Assembly (NCBI RefSeq): GCF_051014445.1
Contig: NW_027488370.1
Coordinates: forward strand, 682,001-746,000
DNA length: 64,000 nt
Reading direction: 5' to 3'
Source of the DNA: Colletes latitarsis
Taxonomy: Eukaryota > Arthropoda > Insecta > Hymenoptera > Colletidae
Shown: positions 38,001-50,130 of the stretch, piece after piece
How positions within the stretch are numbered: position 1 is the first letter of the stretch
Layout of the letters: every line of letters starts with the position of its first letter
Program-made: the position numbers and the translations under genes
The notes under the pieces: model-generated
Seen by the model: only the letters and a program-made list of their open reading frames with translations
Database searches by the model: none
Told to the model about the DNA's origin: nothing

Positions 38001-38210
38001 ATTAAACCTGGTCTTGATAAATATTTTAGAGGATAACGCAAGTTAGGTCTGGGTTAGGTCTAGGATTTGCCCTCATCCGGGTCATACTTTCGCATTCTTC
38101 ACATACTTTTTGAACAGATCCTGGGTTTTTTCTGGTTTGGATCACGTAGTAATGTGGTATCGCACTGAAACAGTTCATTAAACCTGGTTTCGATCAATAT
38201 TTTATAGGAT
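31701..38210. repeat. 37-unit tandem block, first copy
   Basis: This 6,510-bp block is repeated immediately at 38,211-44,720; 37 x 176 is 6,512. Upstream of 31,695 the copies differ (TTTAGAGGAT here, TTTATAGGAT at 38,201), which sets the left boundary. Every place compared was identical, including rare variants such as CACATATTAGTTGAACAG (35,111/41,621), AACCTGCTCTTGATAAAT (36,950/43,460) and AACTGAACTTCGG (37,411/43,921). No coding sequence is supported. Confidence 0.96.
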
Positions 38211-41200
38211 AACGCATGTTAGGTCTGGGTTAGGTCGGGGATTTGCCCCCGTCAGGCTCATACTTTCGCATATTTCCCATACTTCATGGCTAGATCCTGG
38301 GCTTTTTCTGGATTCGATCACGTATTAATGTGGTAACACACTGAAACTGTCAATTAAATCTGGTTTCCGTCAATATTTTAGAGGATAACACATGTTAGGT
38401 CCAGGTTAGGCCAGGGATTTGCCCACATCAGATTCATACTTTCGCATTCTTCACATACTTGTTGAACTGATCCTGGGTTTTTTCTGGTTCGGATCACGTA
38501 GTAATGTGGTACCACACTGAAACATTCAATTAAACCTGGTCTTGATAAATATTTTAGAGGATAACGTATGTTAGGTCTGGGTTAGGTCTAGGATTTGCCC
38601 TCATCCGGGTCATACTTTCGCATTCTTCACATACTTTTTGAACAGATCCTGGGTTTTTTCTGGTTTGGATAACGTAGTAATGTGGTACCACACTGAAAGA
38701 GTCGATTAAGCCTGGTTTCGATCAATATTTTTGAGGATAACGCATGTTAGGTCTAGGTTAGGTCTGGGATTTGCTCTCGCCAGGCTCATACTTACGCATT
38801 TTTCACATACATGTTGAACAGATCCCTGGCTCTTTCTGGTTTCGAACACGTTGTAAAGTATTACCACACTGAAACGGTCAATTAAACCTGGTTTTGAAGA
38901 ATATTTTAGGGGATAACGCAAGTTATGTCTGGGATAGGTCTGGGATTTGCCCTCATCAGGCTCATACTTTCGCGTTTTTCACATACTTGTTGAACTGATC
39001 CTCGGTTTTTTCTGGTTTGGATCACGTAGTAACGTGGCACCACACTGAAACAGTCCATTAAACCTGGTTTCGATCAATATTTTTGAGGATAACGCATGTT
39101 AGGTCTAGGTTAGGTCTGGGATTTGCTCTCGTCAGGCTCTTACTTTCGCATATTTCTCATTCTTGATGGCTAGATCCTGGACTTTTTCTGGATTGGATCA
39201 CGTAGTAATGTGGTACCACACTGAAACAGTCAATTAAACCTGGTCTTGATAAATATTTTAGAGGATAACGCACGTTATGTCTGTGTAAGTTCTGGGATTT
39301 GACCTCATCAGGCTCAGACTATCGCGTTTTTCACATACTTGTTGAACAGATCCTGGTTTTTTTCTGGTTTTGATCACGTAGTAATGTGGTACCACACTGA
39401 AACTGTCCATTAAACCTGGTTTCGATCAATATTTTTGAGGATAACGCATGTTAGGTCTAGGTTAGGTCTGCGATTTGCCCTCATCAGGGTCATATTTTCG
39501 CGTTTTTCACATACTTGTTGATCAGATCCTGGGCTTCCACTGGTTTGGATCACGTAGTAATGTGGTATCGCACTGAAACAGCCCATTAAACCTGGTTTCG
39601 ATCAATATTTTATAGGATAACGCAAGTTAGGTCTGGGATAGGTCTGGGATCTGACCTCATCAGACTCATACTTTCGCATTTTTCGCATACTTCTTGAACA
39701 GATCCAGGGTTTTTTCTGATTTCGATCACGTAGTAATGTGGTACCACACTGAAACAGTCCATTAAACCTAGTCTTGATAAATATTTTAGAGGATAACGCG
39801 TGTTAGGTCTGGGTTAGTTCTGGGATGTGCCATCACCGGGCTCATACTTTCGCATACTTCTCATTCTCGTTGGCCAGATCCTTTTCTTCCACTGGTTTGC
39901 ATCACGTAGTAATGTGATGCCACACTGAAACAGTCAATTAATCCTGGTCTTGATAAATATTTTCGAGGATAACGCAAGTTATGACTGGGTAAGTTCTGGG
40001 ATATGCCCTCATCAGGCTCAGACTTTCGCGTTTTTCACACACTTGTTGAACAGATGCTGGGCTTTTTCTGGTTCGGATCACGTAGTAATGTGGTACCACA
40101 CTGAAAGAGTCGATTAAGCCTGGTTTCGATCAATATTTTTGAGGATAACGCATGTTAGGTCTAGGTTAGGTCTGGGATTTGCTCTCGTCAGGCTCATACT
40201 TACGCATTTTTCCCATACTTGTTGAACAGATCCCTGGCTTTTTCTGGTTTCGATCACGTTGTAAAGTGTTACCACACTGAAACGGTCAATTAAACCTGGT
40301 TTTGATGAATATTTTAGGGGATAACGCAAATTATGTCTGGGGTAGGTCTGGGATTTGCCCTCGTCAGGCTCATACTTTCACGTTTTTTGCATACTTGTTG
40401 AACTGATCCTCGGTTTTTTCTGGTTTGGATCACGTAGTAATGTAGTACCACACTGAAACAGTCCATTAAACCTGGTTTCGATCAATATTTTAGAGGATAA
40501 CGCAAGTTATGGCTGGGTTAGTTCTGGGATTTGCCCTCATCAGGCTCAGACTTTCGCGTTTTTCACATACTTGTTGAACAGATCCTGGGAGTTTCTGGTT
40601 TGGATCACGTTGTAAAGTGTTACCACACTGAAACGGTCAATTAAACCTGGTTTTGATGAATATTTTAGGGGATAACGCAAATTATGTCTGGGGTAGGTCT
40701 GGGATTTGCCCTCATCAGGCTCATACTTTCACGTTTTTTGCATACTTGTTGAACTGATCCTCGGTTTTTTCTGGTTTGGATCACGTAGTAATGTGATGCC
40801 ACACTGAAACAGTCAATTAATCCTGGTCTTGATAAATATTTTAGAGGATAACGTATGTTAGGTCTGGGTTAGGTCTAGGATTTGCCCTCGTCAGGGTCAT
40901 ACTTTCGCATTCTTCACATACTTTTTGAACAGATCCTGGTTTTTTTCTGGTTCGGATCACGTAGTAATGTGGTACCACACTGAAACATTCAATTAATCCT
41001 GGTCTTGATAAATATTTTAGAGGATAACGCATGTTAGGTCTGGGTTACGTCTGGGATTTGCCCTCATCAGGCTCATACTTTCGCGTTTTTCACATACTTG
41101 TTGAACTGATCCTCGGTTTTTTATGGTTTGGATCACGTAGTAATGTGATGCCACACTGAAACAGACAATTAATCCTGGTCTTGATAAATATTTTAGAGGA

Positions 41201-44200
41201 TAACGCATGTTAGGTCTGGGTTAGGTCAAGGATTTGCCCTCGTCAGGGTCATACTTTCGCGTTCTTCACATACTTTTTGAGCAGATCCTGGTTTTTTTCT
41301 GGTTCGGATCACGTAGTAATGTGGTACCACACTGAAACAGTCCATTAAACCTGGTTTCGATCAATATTTTAGAGGATAACGCATGTTAGGTCTGGGTTAG
41401 GTCTAGGGTTTGCCATCATCAGGCTCATACTTTCGCATACTTCTCATTCTTGTTGGCTAGATCCTGGGCTTCCACTGGTTTGGATCACGTGGTAATGTGA
41501 TGCCGCACTGAAACAGTCAATTAATCCTGGTCTTGATAAATATTTTAGAGGGTAACGCAAGTTATGTCTGGGTTAGTTCTGGGATTTGCCCTCATCAGGC
41601 TCAGACTTTCGCGTTTTTCACATATTAGTTGAACAGATCCTGGGTTTTTTCTGGTTCTGATCACGTAGTAATGTGGTACCACAATGAAACATTCAATTAA
41701 ACCTGGTCTTGATAAATATTTTAGAGGATAACGCATGTTAGGTCTGGGTTAGGTCTAGGATTTGCCATCATCGGGCTCATACTTTCGCATACTTCTCATT
41801 CTTGTTGGCCAGATCCTGGGCTTCCACTGGTTTGGATCACGTAGTAATGTGATTCCACCCTGAAACAGTCAATTAATCCTGGTCTTGATAAATATTTTAG
41901 AGGATAACGCAAGTTATGTCTGGGTTAGGTCTGGGATTTGCCCTCATCAGGATCAGACTTTCGCGTTTTTCACATACTTGTTGAACAGATCCTGGGTTTT
42001 TTCTGGTTTGGATCACGTAGAAATGTGTTACCACACTGAAACTGTCGATTAAACCTGGTTTCGATCAATATTTTAGAGAATAATTCATGTTAGGTCTGGG
42101 TTAGGTCTGGGATTTGACCTCATCAGGCTCAGACTTTCGCGTTTTTCACATACTTGTTGAACAGATCCTGGGTTTTTTCTGGTTCCGATCACGTAGTAAT
42201 GTGGTACCACACTGAAACAGTCGATTAAACCTGGTCTTGATAAATATTTTAGAGGATAACGTATGTTAGGTCTGGGTTAGGTCTAGGATTTGCCCTCGTC
42301 AGGGTCATACTTTCGCATTCTTCACATACTTTTTGAACAGATCCTGGTTTTTTTCTGGTTTGGATCACGTAGTAATGTGATGCCACACTGAAACAGTCAA
42401 TTAATCCTGGTCTTGATAAATATTTTAGAGGGTAACGCAAGTTATGTCTGGGTTAGTTCTGGGATTTGCCCTCGTCAGGGTCATACTTTCGCGTTTTTCA
42501 CATACTTTTTGAACAGATCCTGGTTTTTTTCTGGTTCGGATCACGTAGAAATGTGTTACCACACTGAAACTGTCGATTAAACCTGGTTTCGATCAATATT
42601 TTAGAGAATAATTCATGTTAGGTCTGGGTTAGTTCTGGGATTTGACCTCATCAGGCTCAGACTTTCGCGTTTTTCACATACTTGTTGAACAGATCCTGGG
42701 TTTTTTCTGGTTCGGATCACGTAGTAATATGGTACCACACTGGAACAGTCGATTAAACCTGGTTTCGATCAATATTTTAGAGAATAATTCATGTTAGGTC
42801 TGGGTTAGGTCTGGGATTTGCTCTCGTGAGGCTCGTACTTTCGCATATTTCTCATACTTGATGGCCAGATTCTGGGCTTTTTCTGGTTTGGATCACGTAG
42901 TAACGTGGTACCACACTGAAACAGTCGATTAAACCTGGTTTCGATCAATATTTTTGCGGATAACGCAAGTTATGTCTGGGTTAGTCCTGGGATGTGCCAT
43001 CATCAGGCTCATACTTTCGCATACTTCTCATTCTCGTTGGCCAGATCCTTTTCTTCCACTGGTTTGGATCACGTAGTAATGTGATGCCACACTGAAACAG
43101 TCAATTAATCCTGGTCTTGATAAATATTTTAGAGGATAACGCAAGTTATATTTGGGTAAGTTCTGGGAGTTGCCCTCATCAGGCTCAGACTTTCGCGTTT
43201 TTCACACACTTGTTGAACAGATCCTGGGTTTTTTCTGGTTTTGATCACGTAGAAATGTGTTACCACACTGAAACTGTCCACTAAACCTGGTTTCGATCAA
43301 TATTTTAGAGAATAATTCATGTTAGGTCTGGGTTAGGTCTGGGATTTGACATCATCAGGCTCAGACGTTCGCGTTTTTCACATACTTGTTGAACAGATCC
43401 TGGGTTTTTGCTGGTTCGGATCACGTAGTAATGTGGTACCACACTGAAACATTCAATTAAACCTGCTCTTGATAAATATTTTAGAGGATAACGTATGTTA
43501 GGTCTGGGTTAGGTCTAGGATTTGCCCTCATCAGGGTCATACTTTCGCATTCTTCACATACTTTTTGAACAGATCCTGGGTTTTTTCTGGTTTGGATAAC
43601 GTAGTAATGTGGTACCACACTGAGAGAGTCGATTAAGCCTGGTTTCGATCAATATTTTTGAGGATAACGCATGTTAGGTCTAGGTTAGGTCTGGGATTTG
43701 CTCTCGCCAGGCTCATACTTACGCATTTTTCACATACTTGTTGAACAGATCCCTGGCTTTTTCTGGTTTCGAACACGTTGTGAAGTGTTACCACACTGAA
43801 ACGGTCAATTAAACCTGGTTTTGAAGAATATTTTAGGGGATAACGCAAGTTATGTCTGGGATAGGTCTGGGATTTGCCCTCATCAGGCTCATACTTTCGC
43901 GTTTATCACATACTTGTTGAACTGAACTTCGGTTTTTTCTGGTTTGGATAACGTAGTAATGTGGTACCACACTGAAAGAGTCGATTAAGCCTGGTTTCGA
44001 TCAATATTTTTGAGGATAACGCATGTTAGGTCTAGGTTAGGTCTGGGATTTGCTCTCGCCAGGCTCATACTTACGCATTTTTCACGTACTTGTTGAACAG
44101 AACCCTGGCTTTTTCTGGTATCGAACACGTTGTAAAGTGTTACCACACTAAAACGGTCAATTAAACCTGATTTTGATGAATATTTTAGGGGATAACGCAA

Positions 44201-44720
44201 GTTATGTCTGGGATAGGTCTGGGATTTGCCCTCATCAGGCTCATACTTTCGAATTCTTCACATACTTTTTGAACAGATTCTGGGTTTTTTCTGTTTTGGA
44301 TCACGTAGTAACGTGGTACCACACTGAAACAGTCCATTAAACCTGGTTTCGATCAATATTTTAGAGGATAACGCATGTTAGGTCTAGGTTAGGTCTGGGA
44401 TTTTCTCTCATCAGGCTCGTACTTTCGCATATTTCTCATACTTGATGGCTAGATCCTGGGGTATTCTGGATTGGATCACGTAGTAATGTGGTACCACACT
44501 GAAACAGTCAATTAAACCTGGTCTTGATAAATATTTTAGAGGATAACGCAAGTTAGGTCTGGGTTAGGTCTAGGATTTGCCCTCATCCGGGTCATACTTT
44601 CGCATTCTTCACATACTTTTTGAACAGATCCTGGGTTTTTTCTGGTTTGGATCACGTAGTAATGTGGTATCGCACTGAAACAGTTCATTAAACCTGGTTT
44701 CGATCAATATTTTATAGGAT
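38211..44720. repeat. 37-unit tandem block, second copy
   Basis: Second copy of the 6,510-bp block. The match ends at about 44,726, where this copy reads AACGCAAGTTAGG and the corresponding place in the first copy (38,216) reads AACGCATGTTAGG. The right part of each block is rich in GTCTTGATAAAT, AACGCAAGTTATG and GTGATGCCAC units. Confidence 0.96.
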
Positions 44721-45527
44721 AACGCAAGTTAGGTCTGGGATAGGTCTGGGATCTGACCTCATCAGACTCATACTTTCGCTTTTTTCGCATACTTCTTGAA
44801 CAGATCCAGGGTTTTTTCTGATTTCGATCACGTAGTAATGTGGTACCACACTGAAACAGTCCATTAAACCTGGTTTCCATGAATATTTTAGATGACAACG
44901 CAAGTTAGGTCTGGGATAGGTCCGGGATTTGCCCTCATCAGGGTCATAGTTTCGCATTTTTCACATACTTGTTGAACAGATCCTGGGTTTTTTCTGGGTT
45001 GTGTCACGCAGTAATGTGGTACCACACTGAACAGTCCACTAAACCTGGTTTCGGTCAATATTTTTGAGAATAATTCATGTTTGGTCTGGGTTAGGTCTGG
45101 GATTTGCTCTCATGAGGCTCGTACTTTCGCATATTTCTCATACTTGTTGAACTGATCCTGGGTTTTTTCTGGTTTGGATCTCGTAGTAATGTGCTACCAC
45201 ACTGAAATATTCAATTAAACCTGGTATTAATAAATATTTTAGAGGATAACGTATGTTAGGTCTGGGTTAGGTCTAGGATTTGCCCTCATCCGGGTCATAC
45301 TTTCGCATTCTTCACATACTTTTTGAACAGATCCTGGGTTTTTTCTGGTTTGGATAACGTAGTAATGTGGTAGCGCACTGAAACAGTCGATTAAACCTGG
45401 TTTCGATCAATATTTTAGAGAATAATTCATGTTAGGTCTGGGTTAGGTCTGGAATTTGCTGTCATGAGGCTCGTACTTTCGCATATTTCTCATACTTGAT
45501 GGCCAGATTCTAGGCTTTTTCTGGTTT
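44721..45527. repeat. Mixed satellite units
   Basis: About 4.6 units. The first resembles 27,655-27,760 (GGATCTGACC, CGCTTTTTTCGCATACTTC). Near 44,885 lies ATTTTAGATGACAACGC, also seen at 54,550. A 2-bp loss in the usual ACTGAAACAGTCC gives ACTGAACAGTCC near 45,026. No gene is supported. Confidence 0.87.
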
Positions 45528-46317
45528 GGATCACGTAGTAATGTGGTACCACACTGAAACATTCAATTAAACCTGGTATTGATAAATATTTTAGAGGATA
45601 ACGTATGTTAGGTCGGGGTTAGGTCTAGGATTTGCCCTCATCCGGGTCATACTTTCGCATTCTTCACATACTTTTTGAACAGATCCTGGGTTTTTTCTGG
45701 TTTGGATAACGTAGTAATGTGGTACCGCACTGAAAGAGTCGATTAAGCCTGGTTTCGATCAATATTTTTGAGGATAACGCATGTTAGGTCCAGGTTAGGT
45801 CAGGGATTTGCCCACATCAGATTCATACTTTCGCATTCTTCACATACTTGTTGAACTGATCCTGGGTTTTTTCTGGTTCGGATCACGTAGTAATGTGGTA
45901 CCACACTGAAACATTCAATTAAACCTGGTTTCGATCAATATTTTTGAGGATAACGCATGTTAGGTCCAGGTTAGGTCAGGGATTTGCCCACATCAGATTC
46001 ATACTTTCGCATTCTTCACATACTTGTTGAACTGATCCTGGGTTTTTTCTGGTTCGGATCACGTAGTAATGTGGTACCACACTGAAACATTCAATTAAAC
46101 CTGGTATTGATAAATATTTTAGAGGATAACGTATGTTAGGTCGGGGTTAGGTCTAGGATTTGCCCTCATCCGGGTCATACTTTCGCATTCTTCACATACT
46201 TTTTGAACAGATCCTGGGTTTTTTCTGGTTTGGATAACGTAGTAATGTGGTACCGCACTGAAAGAGTCGATTAAGCCTGGTTTCGATCAATATTTTTGAG
46301 GATAACGCATGTTAGGT
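45528..46317. repeat. Local triplet: repeated single unit inside a 3-unit duplication
   Basis: 45,749-45,924 and 45,925-46,100 are adjacent, identical 176-bp units as far as I can read them, marked by GTCCAGGTTAGGTCAGGG and CACATCAGATTCAT. Around them, 45,528-45,789 recurs at 46,056-46,317, a spacing of 528 bp or three units, marked by GGTATTGATAAAT and GGTCGGGGTTAGG. The pattern X-Y-Y-X suggests at least two very recent small duplications. Confidence 0.9.
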
Positions 46318-46671
46318 CTAGGTTAGGTCTGGGATTTGCTCTCGCCAGGCTCATACTTTCGCGTTTTTCACATACTTGTTGAACTGATCCTGGGTTTTTT
46401 CTGGTTTGGATCTCGTAGTAATGTGGTACCACACTGAAATATTCAATTAAACTTGGTCTTGATAAATATTTTAGAGGATAACGCATGTTTGGTCTGGGTT
46501 AGGTCTAGGATTTGCCCTCATCAGGCTCATTCTTTCGCGTTTTTCACATACTTGTTGAACAGATCCTGTATTTTTTCTGGTTCGGATCACGCAGTAATGT
46601 GGCTCCACACTGGAACAGTCCACTAAACCTGGTTTCGGTCAATATTTTTGAGGATAACGCATGTTAGGTCT
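46318..46671. repeat. Two ordinary satellite units
   Basis: Two units with AAACTTGGTCTTGATAAAT near 46,450 and a GCAGTAATGTGGCTCCACAC palindrome variant near 46,590. Nothing else is visible. Confidence 0.85.
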
Positions 46672-47550
46672 GGGTTAGGCCTGGGATTTTCACTCACCAG
46701 ACTCATACTTTCGCATTCTTCACATACTTGTTGAACGGATCCTGGGTTTTTTCTGGTTAGGACCACGTAGTAAAGTGGTACCACTCAGAAACAGTCAATT
46801 AAACCTGGTTTCGGTCAATATTTTAGAGGATAACGCATGTTAGGTCTGGGTTAGGTCGGGGATTTGCCCTCGTCAGGCTCATACTTTCGCATATTTCCCA
46901 TACTTCATGGCTAGATCCTGGGCTTTTTCTGGATTCGATCACGTATTAATGTGGTAACACACTGAAACTGTCAATTAAATCTGGTTTCCGTCAATATTTT
47001 AGAGGATAACACATGTTAGGTCCAGGTTAGGCCAGGGATTTGCCCACATCAGATTCATACTTTCGCATTCTTCACATACTTTTTGAACAGATCCTGGGTT
47101 TTTTCTGGTTTGGATAACGTAGTAATGTGGTACCACACTGAAAGAGTCGATTAAGCCTGGTTTCGATCAATATTTTTGAGGATAACGCATGTTAGGTCTA
47201 GGTTAGGTCTGGGATTTGCTCTCGCCAGGCTCATACTTACGCATTTTTCACATACATGTTGAACAGATCCCTGGCTTTTTCTGGTTTCGAACACGTTGTA
47301 AAGTGTTCCCACACTGAAACGGTCAATTAAACCTGGTTTTGAAGAATATTTTAGGGGATAACGCAAGTTATGTCTGGGATAGGTCTGGGATTTGCCCTCA
47401 TCAGGCTCATACTTTCGCGTTTTTCACATACTTGTTGAACTGATCCTCGGTTTTTTCTGGTTTGGATCACGTAGTACCGTGGTACCACACTGAAACGGTC
47501 CATTAAACCTGGTTTCGATCAATATTTATGAGGATAACGCATGTTAGGTC
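46672..47550. repeat. 5-unit segment, copied at 52,819-53,697
   Basis: This matches 52,819-53,697 at a spacing of 6,147 bp (35 units minus 13 bp; the intervening 11-bp deletion unit near 48,601 accounts for most of the shortfall). It also follows the same unit order as the start of the 37-unit block at 31,701, but with one unit missing. The missing unit corresponds to a hybrid unit at about 47,000-47,130. Confidence 0.9.
47000..47140. repeat. Hybrid unit, likely crossover product
   Basis: The first part (GTCCAGGTTAGGCCAGGG, CCCACATCAGATTCAT) equals the unit at 31,880-31,950. The second part (CATACTTTTTGAACAG, TTTGGATAACGTAG) equals the next unit at 32,110-32,170. The switch lies within the shared stretch CGCATTCTTCACATACTT. 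The result is a clean loss of one 176-bp unit compared with the 37-unit block. The same hybrid is present near 53,150-53,280. Confidence 0.85.
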
Positions 47551-48430
47551 TAGGTTAGGTCTGGGATTTGCTCTCGTCAGGCTCTTACTTTCGCATATTT
47601 CTCATTCTTGATGGCTAGATCCTGGACTTTTTCTGGATTGGATCACGTAGTAATGTGGTACCACACTGAAACAGTCAATTAAACCGGGTCTTGATAAATA
47701 TTTTAGAGGATAACGCACGTTATGTCTGTGTAAGTTCTGGGATTTGACCTCATCAGGCTCAGACTATCGCGTTTTTCACATACTTGTTGAACAGATCCTG
47801 GTTTTTTTCTGGTTTTGATCACGTAGTAATGTGGTACCACACTGAAACAGTCGATTAAACCTTGTTTCTATCAATATTTTATAGGATAACGCATGTTAGG
47901 TCTAGGTTAGGTCTGCCATTTGCCCTCATCAGGGTCATATTTTCGCGTTTTTCACATACTTGTTGATCAGATCCTGGGCTTCCACTGGTTTGGATCACGT
48001 AGTAATGTGGTATCGCACTGAAACAGTCCATTAAACCTGGTTTCGATCAATATTTTATAGGATAACGCAAGTTAGGTCTGGGATAGGTCTGGGATCTGAC
48101 CTCATCAGACTCATACTTTCGCCTTTTTCGCATACTTCTTGAACAGATCCAGGGTTTTTTCTGATTTCGATCACGTAGTAATGTGGTACCACACTGAAAC
48201 AGTCCATTAAACCTGGTTTCGATCAATATTTTAGAGGATAACACATGTTAGGTCTAGGTTAGGCCTGGGATTTGCCCTCATCAGTCTCATACTTTCGCAT
48301 TCTTCACATACTTGTTGAACAGATCCTGGGTTTTTTCTGGTTTGGATCTCGTAGTAATGTGGTACCACACTGAAACATTCAATTAAACTTGGTCTTGATA
48401 AATATTTTAGAGGATAACGCATGTTAGGTC
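47551..48430. repeat. Segment related to 27,130-27,830 and 30,000-30,470
   Basis: The order of unit types (CTCTTACTTTCGC, then GGATTTGACCTCATC, then TTGTTTCTATCAAT, then GGATCTGACCTCATC) is the same as at 27,130-27,830 and 29,770-30,470. The spacing from 27,636 to 48,047 is 20,411 bp (116 units minus 5 bp). Small differences are visible, such as CGCCTTTTTCGC near 48,120 and CTGCCATTTGCC near 47,914. Confidence 0.85.
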
Positions 48431-50130
48431 TGGGTTAGGTCTAGTATTTGCCCTCATCAGGCTCATTCTTTTGCATATTTCTCATACTTGTTGGCTAGAT
48501 CCTGGGCTTTTCTAGATTGGATCACGTAGTAATGTCGTACCACACAGAAACCGTCAATTAAACCCGGTTTCCGTCAATATTTTAGCGGATAACACATGTT
48601 AGGTCTAGGATTTGCCCTCATCAGTCTCATACTTTCACATTCTTCACATACTTCTTGAACAGATCCTATGTTTTTTCTAGTTTCGATCACGTAGTAGTGT
48701 GGTACCACACTGAAACAGTCAATTAAACCTGGTTTCGATCAATATTTTATAGGATAAGGCAAGTAAGGTCTGGGATAGGTCTGGGATTTGCCCTCATCAG
48801 GGTCATACTTTCGCATTCTTCACATACTTGTTGAACAGATCCTGGGTTTTTTCTGGTTCGGATCACGTAGTAATGTGGTACCACACTGAAACATTCAATT
48901 AAACCTGGTCTTGATAAATATTGTAGAGGATAACGCTTGTTAGGTCTGGGTTAGTTCTGGGATGTGGCATCACCGGGCTCATACTTTCGCATACTTCTCA
49001 TTCTCGTTGGCCAGAACCCTTTTCTTCCACTGGTTTGCATCACGTAGTAATGTGATGCCACACTGAAACAGTCAATTAATCCTGGTCTTGATAAATATTT
49101 AGGAGGATAACGCAAGTTATGTCTGGGTAAGTTCTGGGATTTGCCCTCATCAGGCTCAGACTTTCGCGTTTTTCACACACTTGTTGAACAGATCCTGGGC
49201 TTTTTCTGGTTCGGATCACGTAGTAATGTGGTACCACACTGAAACAGTCGATTAAACCTGGTTTCGATCAATATTTTAGAGAATAATTCATGTTAGGTCT
49301 GGGTTAGGTCTGGGATTTGCTCTCATGAGGCTCGTACTTTCGCATATTTCTCATACTTGATGGCCAGATTCTAGGCTTTTTCTGGTTTGGATCACGTAGT
49401 AACGTGGTACCAGACTGAAACAGTCGAATAAACCTGGTTTCGATCAATATTTTTGAGGATAACGCATGTTAGGTCTAGGTTAGGTCTGGGATTTGCTCTC
49501 GTCAGGCTCCTACTTTCGCATATTTCTCATTCATGATGGCTAGATCCTGGACTTCAACTGGTTTGGATCACGTAGTAATGTGATGCCACACTGAAACAGT
49601 CAATTAATCATGGTCTTGATAAATATTCTAGAGGAAAACGCATGTTTGGTCTGGGTTAGGTCTAGGATTTGCCCTCATCAGGCTCATTCTTTCGCGTTTT
49701 TCACATACTTGTTGAACAGATCCTGGATTTTTTCTGGTTCGGATCACGTAGTAATGTGCTACCACACTGAAACAGTCGATTAAACCTGGTTTCGATCAAT
49801 ATTTTTGAGGATAACGCATGTTAGGTCCAGGTTAGGCCAGGGATTTGCCCACATCAGATTCATACTTTCGCATTCTTCACATACTTGTTGAAGTGATCCT
49901 GGGTTTTTTCTGGTTCGGATCACGTAGTAATGTGGTACCACACTGAAACATTCAATTAAACCCGGTCTTGATAAATATTTTAGAGGATAACGTATGTTAG
50001 GTCTGGGTTAGTTCTAGGATTTGCCCTCATCCGGGTCATACTTTCGCATTCTTCACATACTTTTTGAACAGATCCTGGGTTTTTTCTGGTTTGGATAACG
50101 TAGTAATGTGGTACCGCACTGAAAGAGTCG
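48431..50130. repeat. Mosaic units including second 11-bp deletion
   Basis: About 9.7 units. 48,470-48,750 corresponds to 25,250-25,530, including the 11-bp deletion near 48,601. 48,880-49,540 follows the order of 27,950-28,600 (GGATGTGGCATCACCGGGC near 48,960; GATCCTTTTCTTCC elsewhere). 49,555-49,800 follows 28,970-29,220. No gene is supported. Confidence 0.85.
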
